Origin: Diplonema japonicum
Lineage: Eukaryota > Euglenozoa > Diplonemea > Diplonemida > Diplonemidae
Assembly: GCA_964019335.1 (NCBI GenBank)
Contig: OZ025659.1
Location: 62,001-126,000, forward strand
Length of the DNA: 64,000 nucleotides
Direction: 5' to 3'
Part shown: piece by piece, positions 1-9,649 of the stretch
Layout: each line of letters begins with the position of its first letter
Position numbering within the stretch: the stretch's first letter is position 1
Position numbers and translations under genes: made by a program
The notes under the pieces: model-generated
Databases searched by the model: none
What the model saw: the letters and a program-made list of their open reading frames with translations, nothing else
What the model was told of the DNA's origin: nothing

Positions 1-297
1 GGTGAGCTGTTCCATGTTAGTGGGGTCCGTGTTTAAAATCCTTTCCTTTACCAGCAACACTGACGCCTTGGTCAGTGCCACTAGCTTTTCATACAGCCAC
101 GATCCTTTACCTCCCTCGACTACCGCTACCACCAGCCTGTACACACCATCAAACGAGACATCTTGGCTCCCTTTTACCCGTACTGCCTCTAGGCTTTGTT
201 CGATTTGTGCCCATTTCTCTGCGTCTGCGCTGACACGGCCGCTGTCTTGTGTGCCTTGCAGCCCTACAGGGACCGGCACTGTACCCCACTCAGGCAT
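1..297 (-). CDS. Cullin, N-terminal fragment (cut by window edge)
   Basis: The minus frame is open from an ATG at 297 to the window edge, giving 99 residues. After a leader of about 28 residues, the segment W-A-Q-I-E followed by SFDGVYRLV and SWLYEKLV matches the start of the cullin repeat region, where family members read W-x2-L/I, then a helix, then S-F-x2-L/V-Y-R, then L-Y. Cullins are the rigid scaffolds of cullin-RING ubiquitin ligases, and this N-terminal part binds the adaptor (SKP1 or BTB proteins). The RBX1-binding half and the neddylation site would lie outside the window. SKP1 and a SKP1-like gene are encoded 30 kb away on the same strand. The cullin class cannot be assigned from this fragment. 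Confidence 0.68.
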   Translation of the reverse strand, partial: MPEWGTVPVPVGLQGTQDSGRVSADAEKWAQIEQSLEAVRVKGSQDVSFDGVYRLVVAVVEGGKGSWLYEKLVALTKASVLLVKERILNTDPTNMEQLT

Positions 298-1233
298 ATG
301 AGGAACGGAAAGAAGAGGGGGGAAAAATAGGTAGGGGGCAGGGTGATGAACCAGAGAGGAACGAGAAAAAAATAAAAAAAGGGGGGGAAATAAAAAGGCG
401 TCCTCCCCCTTCTTTCCTTTTTATTTTTTTTTTTTTGTATTCCTGTGTTATGTGTTTTGCAACCCGGAAGAACATTATGAGCAATAATAAGAGGGGGGGA
501 AAAAGAGCAGGAAAAAAAAAAAAGAAAAAAAAAACTTTTTTTCTTAAAAAGTTTTTTCTTGTTTTCTTTTTTTTTCTCCCTCTCACTTTCGCTCTCACGG
601 AAACGCGGAAAAAAAAAAAGAAGAAGGGAGTGCGACTTAGTTTGCCTCGTCCTTAAGGGGTTATGTAAAAAAAAAATAAAGAAACCACGAAGTAAGAAGA
701 GATGAAAATTGTTGAAACTTGTGTGGTGGGTGGATATGGACAGGAGAGGGGTCTTTTTTTTTTTGTTTCCTTTTATTCCCCACCTTCCCTCTTTTTCCCC
801 CTTTTTCTTTTCTCCCCCACCCAATTTTTCTCGTTGTCAACCGTAAAAAAAAAAAAAAAAAAGAAAAATGAAGCCATTCTAAACCCTTTCCTCTAGACAA
901 TGAAAAAACAACTCCCCCCCTCCCCCTTTTTATTGAACAAATAAAGCGACTTTGCCAGTCAGGCTGAGATCCACCAAAGACAGCGCCCCGTGGGTAGCAA
1001 GATCGAGGCTTTTCCGTGGGTACGTCATCACAAGCTTGCAAGTATCCGTGTCTTCGAATTGCTCTCGAATGTCCTATGTGTTATTGTAATTTTTCTTCCT
1101 TTTTCCCCTTGGTTGCGATTTGTAATGGAAGATAAAAAGTGTCTCTGAAAACATATGGACGAAGGTGCCCCATGGCATCTCTAGGAGGGGATTGCGGACA
1201 GGCACGTCACCCCTGTTTCTCCCGGCTTCAGTG
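298..1233. other. Intergenic low-complexity stretch
   Basis: This stretch consists of A, T, C and G homopolymers with short mixed segments. It should contain the leader of the cullin gene and the 3-prime untranslated region of the UBX gene. Apparent reading frames here are Lys-rich or Phe-rich translations of homopolymers. I see no supported gene. Confidence 0.6.
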
Positions 1234-1671
1234 CTAACGAAAGGTTCCCCTCCCCCAACACGCACTAATGACGACTCGCAGGAGGAGGAGCCGCAGCCCG
1301 CAGCATACGACGCCGGTGCCCACCCAATCAGACAATCTGGTTGAGCAGTATGAATCCCCACCGCAGGGAGTTCGAACCGCAGTTGCGGAAACTGCAGCAG
1401 GACCAGAACCTAGGACTACAGTAGGAACTGAGAGAGGTAACCCGCTTCTTTCTGCGTGGAGGCGGAACGGCCCTGCGGAGAGGCGCAGGTCGGTGAGGGG
1501 GCGAGGCAAAACGGGCAAGCGTTTTCTTTTTTTCCCAATCCCCTACACATACCTCATGAAGATCCAGAAACCAAAACACGGTTTCAAGCTTGTTTGTTTT
1601 CTGGAACCTCCTTGTGATCCCACTGCCATTCGGAAGCTTCACCATCAGTTCTACGGTGTCTGCTGATGCAG

Positions 1672-1705
<34 letters not shown>

Positions 1706-2815
1706 GGGGGGATCCCATACTGGTTCAATCCCCAGCCCCACCAGTCGGGACTCTCTCCTCTCTTCTATTTTCATCCTCTTCTCGAGGATTTCCGTCTGTT
1801 CTTTCCGGACCGCGGCCTCGGCGGCTTCCTGTTCCCGTTCCTCTCTTTGCGAACGGTCTCGCTCCTCCGCTTCTTTCTTGCTGTCCTCCAGCATCGCCTG
1901 TTGCAAAGCCTCTGAAATGTCATCTTTGATCTGCTTGTTCTCAGAAACTTCTGTGGCAGCACGTTCGATGTCCAACCGGTCAGAATGGTCTGCAATGACG
2001 TGAAGTAATGTGTTAAAGAAGTCATCCCCTAACACGTTTCCAATAAGCGGTTTGACAAGTTTCATTTCACCCCCCGAGACGGGTACGAGAACGGCGACAA
2101 TGGGAATCTGAGGGGTGTGTGGTGACAACTGATCTTGGAGGGACTGGTTGTTCTCGATAATCTTAAGAAAAGCGTCGTATTGAGCAGTGTTGACGTCAGC
2201 CATCCATGTTGAAAATATGTTGGTCAGGGCTTTGTTTTCGGGGTCTTCAAGTTTATGAGACAGCATTCCGAGCATTTCAACGGATTTCAGGTTTGAAACT
2301 GAATAGATGATGCATATTAAAGGCGATCGGTTGCGCCTGGCGTCACCCAACGCAGTTGTGATGCTTGGCTGTGCGTTAAGTTGCGTCCATACAATTCGTG
2401 ACAATGATTCGCCCAAGGCAGAGTCCACTTGTGCATCAGATGTCGACTCGTCGATGAAGGTCTCGTCGTTACCGAAAAACTGTGGTGTGCCAGATGTGCC
2501 TGTCCGGAGGTTGCGGAGGCTATTTATAATGTTCACGCTTCCCATCATTCTTGCTTCTTCCATGCTCACCAGCTCTTCCGCCCGTTGTTGCTCTTCCATG
2601 TAGTCCATTCTCGATAGGGTGATCATGTCGCTGTCGGCCATCGCCGTGCCCACTTCCGCCCCGTCTCCGCACCCATGTGGCAGCCCTTCTATCCTCTGCT
2701 CTCCGACTTGTACCCCGAATTGCAGCTGCATAAGCTGCTTGAACTCCCCTATTGTTATATCCACCGGTATCTGCATGGGCACAGGGTCACCATTGAAATT
2801 CACAAATATCAGCAT
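1234..2815 (-). CDS. FAF1/UBXD8-like UBL-UAS-UBX protein
   Basis: The ATG at 2815 follows an A-rich leader. Residues 1-70 resemble a ubiquitin-like domain (MLIFVNFNG start). Residues about 110-270 form a UAS thioredoxin-like domain (QFFGNDETF, later SPLICIIYS). Next comes a charged coiled coil rich in E, R and K, then a UBX domain starting VELMVKLPNG and TRRFQKTNKLETVFWFL. This layout is that of FAS-associated factors, which recruit p97/Cdc48 to ubiquitinated clients. A 48-nt intron at 1673-1720 (GTATGG to ACACAG) is largely a CA repeat. A second intron starts near 1550. One splice choice leads to a PFRL...LPLS ending that fits the UBX beta strands and stops at 1234. That last exon is uncertain. 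Confidence 0.8.
1673..1720 (-). other. 48-nt intron made of a (CA)n repeat
   Basis: On the minus strand it begins GTATGG, has a C run, then about 13 CA units, and ends ACAG. The length is a multiple of three, so the frame stays open if it is not removed. The unspliced product would carry a His-Thr repeat between the coiled coil and the UBX domain, which argues that the segment is an intron. Confidence 0.75.
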
Positions 2816-3568
2816 TCCTCTCTTTTTTTTTTTTTTTTTTTCCTTTGGAAACCAGGGTGATGAATAAGTGTACGAGATATATTGAGAAGGAGGGAGGAAA
2901 TAAGTGAGGGGGGGAGGGGGGGGATCCGCTTACTTAACCCTTTCCCGATACGCTGGTGCCCCCCCCCCCCCCCCCCATTCTTCTTTCTCTTGTTCGTTCT
3001 CTTCTTTCAGAGTCTGTGTCAACCAACTGTTTCTTACAACAGCAAAAGAGATATAAAAGAAGCAAAAAAAAACTATTTAGATGCTTGTTTCGCTTTTGGG
3101 GGTGCCAGGATGTTACAACGCCGCAGCGGCTTCGGAGGCTTTCTTTTTTTTCTTTATTATTCCCCCCCCTACTTTACGAAACTGCGATGGTCCACGGATA
3201 GTCTTTCAAGACTTTACCGACAAATTTACTCTCGTTAATACAACAACAAAAAATACAACAAAATAAAAATCACAATGATGGGGAGGGAGGGAGGGAGGGA
3301 GGGAGGGGGGGTGTTTGTCAACGACCGATGTTGCGTTGCCTGAACGTTGCCGGGGGGAGGCACAAAACCCGGGAGAAGGCTTATAAAACCCCGCCACGTT
3401 TTTCCCAACGTTACCCCCCCTTTTTTGTGTAGGACATAAAAAATAGCATATGAGAGTGGGGGGGGGGTTCTAAAAAAACACAATTTTTTCTTTTTTGTAA
3501 AAAAAGAAATCGACAATTGAATATAAAAAAAAAAAAAAAAGATTTTTTTTTTCCAACTCCCCCATTCA
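2816..3568. other. Intergenic, homopolymers and GGGA repeat
   Basis: Contains a C run near 2958-2978, a (GGGA)n microsatellite near 3279-3310, and T, A and G runs around 3460-3555. It separates the leader of the UBX gene from the end of the TPR gene. No coding evidence. Confidence 0.6.
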
Positions 3569-4333
3569 TCAATTCTTCCTCACAGGCCTTGCGAGGTCCA
3601 AATCAGTAAGGGAAACCTTGGAAGGATACTCGCCGCCACCGTTTGAGTAAATACTGCTGCCTGTCGTCGAGAACATGGTGGAGGCGATTGAAGAATCCGT
3701 CTCGCAGATGCCTGCGGCCTCGAAGTGTGTGTAGGAAGAAAACCCCCCAGTGGGTGAAGCAGGCTGCCTGCCACGGTTCTGGTTCCTGTAGGCTGACACC
3801 TCGGAGGCACGGTACTCCTTGACCGGCGTGAGGGAGGTGTTGTGTTTGCTGGCTTTTTGATGCGCTTTTAAAAGCCCTTTGTTCCCAGGAGAGAGACGTA
3901 GCCCGATTTCTAAAACAGGCAGGGCTTCCTTGTACATCCCCTGTGCCATCAGAGCATCAGCTTTTCTTCCGTATCCTTTGAACCAGTTTGGCTTGAGTTC
4001 GATGCATTTTTCAGCATCAGACTGTGCAAGAGAAAGGTACTCTCCACCAAGATGCGAGCTTGCAGCGCTCCTGTTGCTGTGCAGCATATGAATATCGTCG
4101 CTTTCCAGCTGTTCGTGGAGGGCTTCGCTGTACCATTCCACAGCTTCTTGGTAGTAGCCTTTCTGGAAGGCTTTGTTCCCAAGTTCCTTCATCTCCTTCG
4201 CTGTTAAAGGTGCGGCTTCGTACTTTATATCTGGCTCTCTCATGTCCTCCTCTGAGATTCCCATTTCCTTCATGAAGGTTTCCTTCGAAACCGCCCTCCT
4301 CCCGAACATCGCGAACTTGCGCTCGGTTTCCAT
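3569..4333 (-). CDS. TPR co-chaperone (carboxylate-clamp type)
   Basis: The product is 254 residues from an ATG at 4333; an upstream in-frame extension is Phe and Asn rich and looks like leader sequence. Three tandem TPR units lie at about residues 45-160. They carry the clamp residues of Hsp70/Hsp90-binding TPRs: K-E-L-G-N in the first helix, H-S-N-R in the second unit and K-G-Y-G-R-K in the third. These bind the C-terminal EEVD tail of chaperones, as in SGT, STI1 and TOMM34. The C-terminal 95 residues are Ser/Gly/Thr-rich, apparently disordered and not recognised. No other domain is present, so the precise orthologue is open. Confidence 0.8.
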   Translation of the reverse strand: METERKFAMFGRRAVSKETFMKEMGISEEDMREPDIKYEAAPLTAKEMKELGNKAFQKGYYQEAVEWYSEALHEQLESDDIHMLHSNRSAASSHLGGEYLSLAQSDAEKCIELKPNWFKGYGRKADALMAQGMYKEALPVLEIGLRLSPGNKGLLKAHQKASKHNTSLTPVKEYRASEVSAYRNQNRGRQPASPTGGFSSYTHFEAAGICETDSSIASTMFSTTGSSIYSNGGGEYPSKVSLTDLDLARPVRKN

Positions 4334-5052
4334 GTGGATTTCCCTTTTTTTGTTGTTGTTGTGGGGTTTGAACAATAGAACAAAAAGAAGAGAAAAAAAA
4401 AACAATCGAATTTCTTTTTTTTTTTCCCCCTTTCATAATCAGGTGGTAGGACTGTTTCCAAAGTGCCACATCATTGTAAGGTTCTTTCCTTTTTTTTTTT
4501 CTCACAACAGTTGGAACAAAAAGCACAAAAAAAAAAAAAAAAAGTGGGAGAAACATGTCCACCACTAGAAGTCAATAAGCGTAGATGGTAGGTTTTTTCT
4601 TCTTCTTTTTTCCTTTTCCCCTCCTTTTTTCCTTTAAACACAGTACTTTTCTCTTTTTCCCTCTTTTTTTTCAACCCCCCAGCGGCATAATAACACCACC
4701 ATGACTTTTTTCTTCCTCCTCTAGATTTTACTTCATTCAGTGCCCTTACTAGGGCCGGGGGTCATACCCTCCCACCCTCCCCACCAAACTTGAAGTAAAG
4801 AGTGTGGAAAAAAAAATACTTTCCCTTCTTCTATAAAAAGAAGATTGGAATAAAAAAAAAAGAGGAAGGGGGGATAAAAAAATGTGGGTTTCCCCCCCTC
4901 CCCCCCCCCCCCCCCCCGACACACCACGACACGCTAAAGGAAAAGGGAAAGAAAAAAAAGGAAAAAAAAAGGGAGAGAGAGAGAGAGATATACGAGGGTT
5001 TCGAAACAAGTTACATCATAAACATCATTAAAAAAAAAAAAAAAAAAAGAAA
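4334..5052. other. Intergenic low-complexity stretch
   Basis: A, T and C homopolymers, a poly-C run near 4898-4917 and a (GA)n repeat near 4973-4988. The part nearest 5053 is a poly-A run on the plus strand just past the stop of the transporter gene. No gene seen. Confidence 0.6.
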
Positions 5053-6705
5053 TCAATCATTTCCAAACGCGTGGATATTTGCAGCAGATAGCCTTGCGCT
5101 CTTTCGATTCCGCTGCCTCTGCTCGACCTCGCTTCTCGACGTGCGATAGTTAAGATACATCCCAATACACGCCGCAAGAACGCAACAAAGACCGACCACA
5201 AGGTGCGTGACGAAAAAACAGGCATCACCATGGCACTCAATATCACCGTTCTCCGAGGGAGGGCTCTGATACTTTTCATAGACCCCGGATGCGAGAAGAG
5301 TGCTGAAACCTAACGAGCCGAGGGAAGGGGCGAACATCATCCACATATAATTCGACGCAAAGTAACGTATCCCAAAGAGATCAGACACCACAGCAGGGAA
5401 AACAGCTTGCATGCCGCCGTATGACATGCCAGCAAGGCAAAACCCAGGATACGCAGCATCACCAGAAGGCAGCATGAGAACAGCATGGGACAACCCATGT
5501 ACAAAGACTGTTGATGATAGAACCGTGAGGCGTGTGATGCCGACGGCTTCCATTTTGTCAGAGAACAACGCGAGGAATATCCTCCCCATGGAATTGAACA
5601 CATACAACAGGCTGACGCTGATGTCGATTTCCTGATCATCCTTCCCCTTCGCCGTGACCATCTGGCTGGCGTTGTTTATAATTGTCAACCCGCCCCCGGT
5701 TCCAACCCCAAGTACAATGAACAGTAACCAAAAATCAATGGTTTTCAAGGCTTCTGTTGGGGGGATGCCTTCTTCTTGTTCTTCGTCGGGTGTGACAAGC
5801 TTTGTAGCCTCGTCGTGTAACGGGTTCTCATTGGCCTCTGCGTCTTTAATAGTCCCCATGGACTTTTCCATGTATGTTGTAGACTTCTTTGAGATACGGT
5901 AGGGACCTGTCTTCCAAGACAGCAACACCATAAGCGATGCTATGCACAGCATTCCTATTCCGAATGCGATGTACTCAACAGTGGTGTCATCTTCACCATC
6001 GCCTGAGACGGCTTGGACAAGCGATGCGATGAGAATTACAATTGCTAGGAAGCCTAAAATGCCGAAGGATGTAATGAGTTTCTTCCTTGCACCCTTATCG
6101 GTGTCGGGGACGGGTGTTGTTTCGCACAGGAAGACCGTCGCGACAATCGCCGGGACGGAGCATATAATGGATATGAACAGTAGATACTTGTCCTTCGCGT
6201 TGTTGAAGAACGCCACACCAGACCGGGTTATCACAGCACCGGCCAACCCTAAGAACGCCTTTTGCATGCCAACTATCAATCCTCTGTGATGCGGTAGATT
6301 TTTCACCCCGCAGGTCAACGCGGCCGCGTCGTAGTACCCAGCACCGTGGCCCCATAAACCTGCGAAGAGGCATGCGAGGTATAGTCCGCAGTCCCACTCC
6401 AACGCGAGCACCAGGTACAGCATGAAATACCCCGAGAATGTCAGGAGGACGCCGATGAGGATCGTGCTGGTGACGCCCCCCCATTTGCTGTCGTACCACA
6501 CGCCCGCCACGGGCATGAAGGCGAAGATATTGCCTATTAGCGCGATGGTTTGCAGCTTGCTTTGCCCATTCTCATCGCCCTTGAACAGAACCTCTTTAAG
6601 CTCTGCCGAGTAGGTGCTGAAGAGGTACATGTTGCCAGCGGCGAACTGACACGCCAGCGAACCACAGAACGAGACCCACGCATTCCATTGCAGTCCGTAC
6701 CCCAT
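5053..6705 (-). CDS. NFD4/nodulin-like major facilitator transporter
   Basis: A 550-residue polytopic membrane protein whose ATG at 6705 lies four bases after a CACCACAG acceptor. The N-terminal half has the nodulin-like (NFD4) signature: WVSFCGSLACQFAAGNMYLFSTYS in helix 1, a GAGYYDAA motif near residue 140 and KAFLGLAGAV in helix 5. A cytoplasmic loop of about 60 charged residues (KDAEANENPLHDEATK) separates it from the second six-helix bundle, which begins TIDFWLLFIVLGVGTGGG. Relatives transport small carboxylates, amino acids or metal chelates. The substrate cannot be inferred from sequence. Both six-helix halves appear intact, so a working transporter is likely. Confidence 0.8.
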   Translation of the reverse strand: MGYGLQWNAWVSFCGSLACQFAAGNMYLFSTYSAELKEVLFKGDENGQSKLQTIALIGNIFAFMPVAGVWYDSKWGGVTSTILIGVLLTFSGYFMLYLVLALEWDCGLYLACLFAGLWGHGAGYYDAAALTCGVKNLPHHRGLIVGMQKAFLGLAGAVITRSGVAFFNNAKDKYLLFISIICSVPAIVATVFLCETTPVPDTDKGARKKLITSFGILGFLAIVILIASLVQAVSGDGEDDTTVEYIAFGIGMLCIASLMVLLSWKTGPYRISKKSTTYMEKSMGTIKDAEANENPLHDEATKLVTPDEEQEEGIPPTEALKTIDFWLLFIVLGVGTGGGLTIINNASQMVTAKGKDDQEIDISVSLLYVFNSMGRIFLALFSDKMEAVGITRLTVLSSTVFVHGLSHAVLMLPSGDAAYPGFCLAGMSYGGMQAVFPAVVSDLFGIRYFASNYMWMMFAPSLGSLGFSTLLASGVYEKYQSPPSENGDIECHGDACFFVTHLVVGLCCVLAACIGMYLNYRTSRSEVEQRQRNRKSARLSAANIHAFGND

Positions 6706-6709
6706 GGTC

Positions 6710-6760
6710 CTGTGGTGGGTGTCGATGGTGGAAGAAGAAAAAAAAGAGAAAAAGAAAATC
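6710..6760 (-). promoter_or_regulatory. Predicted trans-splice acceptor of the transporter gene
   Basis: Read on the minus strand, a C run and a T/C-rich tract lead into CACCACAG, which is followed by GACC and the ATG. This is a textbook pyrimidine tract plus AG acceptor only four bases from the start codon. It is too close for a normal promoter-driven leader but fits spliced-leader addition. Inference from sequence only. Confidence 0.55.
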
Positions 6761-6992
6761 AAATGGGGGGGGGGAGACTAATATTCTTTTTTCTTCTTTT
6801 TTTTACATGGGGGGTTGAAATTATTCATTTCACTTTCTTAAGGAAAAAAAAAAGACGACAGCACACACAAAATCAACACTTTTCTCCCCCTTATCCTTAT
6901 TAATACCCGCCTTCGTCAGGCGTCTCGACTGCGATCAGTTTCATTTGCGGTGCCCATTGACCCTATATATATATTTTTTTTTTGTTTTGTTT

Positions 6993-8156
6993 TTAAGTCC
7001 ATACCTTTCGCATCACCCCAGCCTGCAACAGATCCCATTTAGGAAAATGCATGTACGTGTTCAAAGGAGGCGGCGCGACATTCGGCGAGTATATGGCAGG
7101 CGGCTGGTCCAGTGTGTGCGGTTGGAAATCCCTGTTGAAAGTGCCCTCGTAGTAGAGACCGTCGGGCATCCGCCATTCACCCTCCTTGATGACACCCTTT
7201 TTGACCTTCCGTGTTTTTTCACCGTCCTCCTCGAAATCGAAGGCTTCCTCGCCCCATTCTCCTCTGTAATCACCGCCTGGGGAGTAGGTGTATAGTGGCT
7301 TCCCGGTTTTCGAATCGTAAGATTTCTCCCAGTACGCGAAGCTGTACGTTCCGAACCCGCATTTTGTTCCGTTTTTCCAGTGGCCAGAATAGGTGTCGCC
7401 GTTCACGTAGTAGAAAATCCCTTGTCCTTGACGCTTGCCGTCGCACCATTCTCCTTTGTAGACTGAGCCGTCCTTCATTTTCATAACACCGATTCCGTTC
7501 CTCACACCGTTCTGGTAGTCGCCGTAGTAGAATGGGTAGAACCCGAATTCCAATGCGCAGGCGACAACGACGGTGGAGCAGCATAGTGAGGTGGAGGCTT
7601 GTTTGATGAAATCGTCGTGGTTGGAGGAGACAACGCTCCACGAGTTGTTCAGCGGCATGAAGACCCGTTCGTCTTCAGGAAGCGACATCACGAGCTTCTC
7701 AAGCAACGTGTCCAGCTCTGATTTCCCCTGAGACACGTTTACATAACGGCCTTGTCCGTTACGTTTCCCACCGAAGTATTTTCCTTCAAATGTGTCACCG
7801 TTGTTGTATATTGCCCTTGCTTTACCTGTTCGTTCGTTGTATTTGTCTCTGGCGCCTGCAAATATGCCAAGGCGGATTACAGCCGTGCAGCGGACTTCAA
7901 AGGTTGACAGGGATTTGGGGTCGTCGGTGTTGGGTTTCAAGGGGCCTTCGCTTGCGAACCATTTTGCCCATTCTAGCTTTGAATCCATGTCGGAGGGGTC
8001 GCCTGCTGGTTCTCTGTCCTCTTCGGGTGTCGCTTTCCATGCTTCTAGCGCCTGCCAGATCTGCCATTCGATTTTTTTAAACCCTGTTTCCTTGTCGATC
8101 TCATCGTAGTCGATTTTGATGAGTTCTTTCTCAACCTCTTCTTCCTCGTCGGACAT
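6993..8156 (-). CDS. MORN-repeat protein, probably axonemal
   Basis: The product is 387 residues from an ATG at 8156 that directly follows an A-rich leader. The acidic N-terminus (MSDEEEEVEKEL) precedes a region without known motifs. At least five MORN units follow: GDTFEGKYFGGKRNGQGRY, FYYGDYQNGVRNGIGVM, GSVYKGEWCDGKRQGQGIF, GDTYSGHWKNGTKCGFGTY and GGDYRGEWGEEAF. An insertion of about 70 residues, containing a hydrophobic SLCCSTVVVACAL stretch, splits the first unit from the rest. MORN arrays of this length occur in radial spoke head proteins and other flagellar or cortical scaffolds. The flagellar role is an inference. Confidence 0.8.
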   Translation of the reverse strand: MSDEEEEVEKELIKIDYDEIDKETGFKKIEWQIWQALEAWKATPEEDREPAGDPSDMDSKLEWAKWFASEGPLKPNTDDPKSLSTFEVRCTAVIRLGIFAGARDKYNERTGKARAIYNNGDTFEGKYFGGKRNGQGRYVNVSQGKSELDTLLEKLVMSLPEDERVFMPLNNSWSVVSSNHDDFIKQASTSLCCSTVVVACALEFGFYPFYYGDYQNGVRNGIGVMKMKDGSVYKGEWCDGKRQGQGIFYYVNGDTYSGHWKNGTKCGFGTYSFAYWEKSYDSKTGKPLYTYSPGGDYRGEWGEEAFDFEEDGEKTRKVKKGVIKEGEWRMPDGLYYEGTFNRDFQPHTLDQPPAIYSPNVAPPPLNTYMHFPKWDLLQAGVMRKVWT

Positions 8157-8267
8157 TTTTTTTTTTTTTTTGGATGTTCCTTTTTTTCTTTTTTTTTTTT
8201 TGGTGGAGGGTGAAAAAAAAAGTTTTGGAATGATGGTTCTTTTTTCTTTTTTTCTCATTTTTTTTTT

Positions 8268-9177
8268 CTAAAACAACCAAAATCTCTTTTTCGGGTCCTC
8301 TCCGATTTCTCTCTCCGCCCGCTCTTCCTCGATCTCCTTCTTCATGTACGCCTCCGGGTTTTTTCCGTATTCCTCCTTCATCATGATTCCCGTCGCGAAC
8401 ACCTTTGCCTCCAAGTTCTGAATTTGTAAGTTTTGAAGGGGGGGGGGGGGAATACCAGCAGTTCTGCCTCCAACAGAGCCTCGTATTCTCTTTGGTTCAT
8501 CATCGAGTTTCGGAAATCCGTAATTTCGGGTCCAGTAGGAGCTGAATAATAATTAATTTAGAGCGCGGGGGGGGGAATCCCATACGTTGATATTTCCATT
8601 CCATTTCGTTCCCTTCATAGTACGCAGGAAGACCCTTGTGGGATTTTGGCCGGGTGGCGGGGTCATTCAAATAACCCGCCCCTATGTTCGCACCACCACT
8701 CTTCCAAAAATCGTTGATTATGCCGAAGACAAAACCGCCGACTGTTTTGGTTTTTTTTTTTTTTTTCATTCTTTTTTTCAAAAAAAAAAAAAAAATCATA
8801 CTTCCAAAAAATATAAGAGTCCAAACAACCGATAAAACGGGTCCTGGAACATAGTTGGCAGTTGGGGCGTTGGGGTCCTCTATGAGGGGTTGCTGCAGAA
8901 TCCCTTCTTCATTAAGATACAGGAAAGGGTGGGTCCGTGTGTCACGGAGCGTCTCTAAGGCCGTAATGCCTTTTGTCAGCGCCTCCGTCTTGGCGAACTC
9001 ATCCATCAAGTGCATTCGTACCTTGAACTCTGTCCTGACACTGTCGTACGCAACTACTCGTAATTTTGGGTTCGATATTTGCATTGCGGCCTTCATGAGC
9101 TCTTTATACAACCTTTTCGCGTCCTGTTTGGTCACCTTTGTCACCCCTCTCATCATGCTATACGCCGCTGAACTCAT
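8268..9177 (-). CDS. LYR-motif protein with one membrane helix
   Basis: Four exons join in frame to 255 residues: 8802-9177, 8586-8741, 8456-8541 and 8268-8417. All three introns begin GTAT and end CAG; lengths are 60, 44 and 38 nt. The N-terminal 80 residues form an LYR-type helical hairpin: AKRLYKELMKAA, then VVAYDSVRTEFK. Family members bind acyl-ACP or Fe-S machinery in mitochondria. A membrane helix (PVLSVVWTLIFFG then IGGFVFGIIN) crosses the first splice junction, so intron removal is needed to rebuild it. The C-terminus is a charged helix ending KKRFWLF. The LYR assignment is fairly good. The combination with a membrane segment is unfamiliar and may be a respiratory-complex accessory subunit. 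Confidence 0.65.
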
Positions 9178-9263
9178 TTTATTTTTTCCTTTCCTTCTTC
9201 CCCCCTCCCCCCCGCCCCCCACGGGTTCCCCTTCCTCCTTTTTCTTTTTGATTGACATATCCA

Positions 9264-9649
9264 TGACGTGTTCAAAGGCATGGGGCCCGGACAACGGTGC
9301 GTCGTCATCAAAGGGAAAGGGATCAAGAAGACGGTGGGGATTTCCCAGGACTCACAGAGAAGGAACCAGCCCTGGATCATGGGGCCCGATGGAAGGGAAC
9401 ACATGGTATCCGCAAGGGGTCTGGAAAGAGAAATCGACCCTCGGGCACTGGGACAACTACCCGGTGTCTGTGTTAGGCATCGATGTGGACGAGATGCGCG
9501 GAGCGGTCAAGCGCGGCGACGAATTCGAGAACCAATTCGCCCAGACGGAGATGCGCCATCTGGCGACAGCGGCAGCAGGCTTAGGGAGGAGAAGTCGGTG
9601 TGGACGCTCGACGGCAAAAATCATAAGAAAATATAATAAAAAAAAATAA
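9264..9649 (+). CDS. Candidate small plus-strand gene, unrecognised
   Basis: A roughly 390-bp segment of balanced composition lies in the gap upstream of the LYR gene. One plus frame from the ATG at 9264 gives a Trp-rich, well-mixed peptide (GNTWYPQGVWKEKST, then HWDNYPVSVLGIDVDEMRG and ENQFAQTEMRH). A second plus frame gives a plausible start (MGPGQRCVVIKGKGIKKTVG). So there may be a frame change or a small intron. The region 9181-9250 is pyrimidine-rich on the plus strand and could act as a splice acceptor. No family was recognised. It would be the only host gene on this strand. Confidence 0.38.

Noticed and set aside
264-824. Long minus and plus reading frames rich in Lys or Phe.
   Set aside because: They are translations of A or T homopolymers in intergenic DNA with no protein-like composition. 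The same reasoning removed similar frames near 4471-4674, 22792-23046, 27474-27857, 50441-50719 and 52662-53082.
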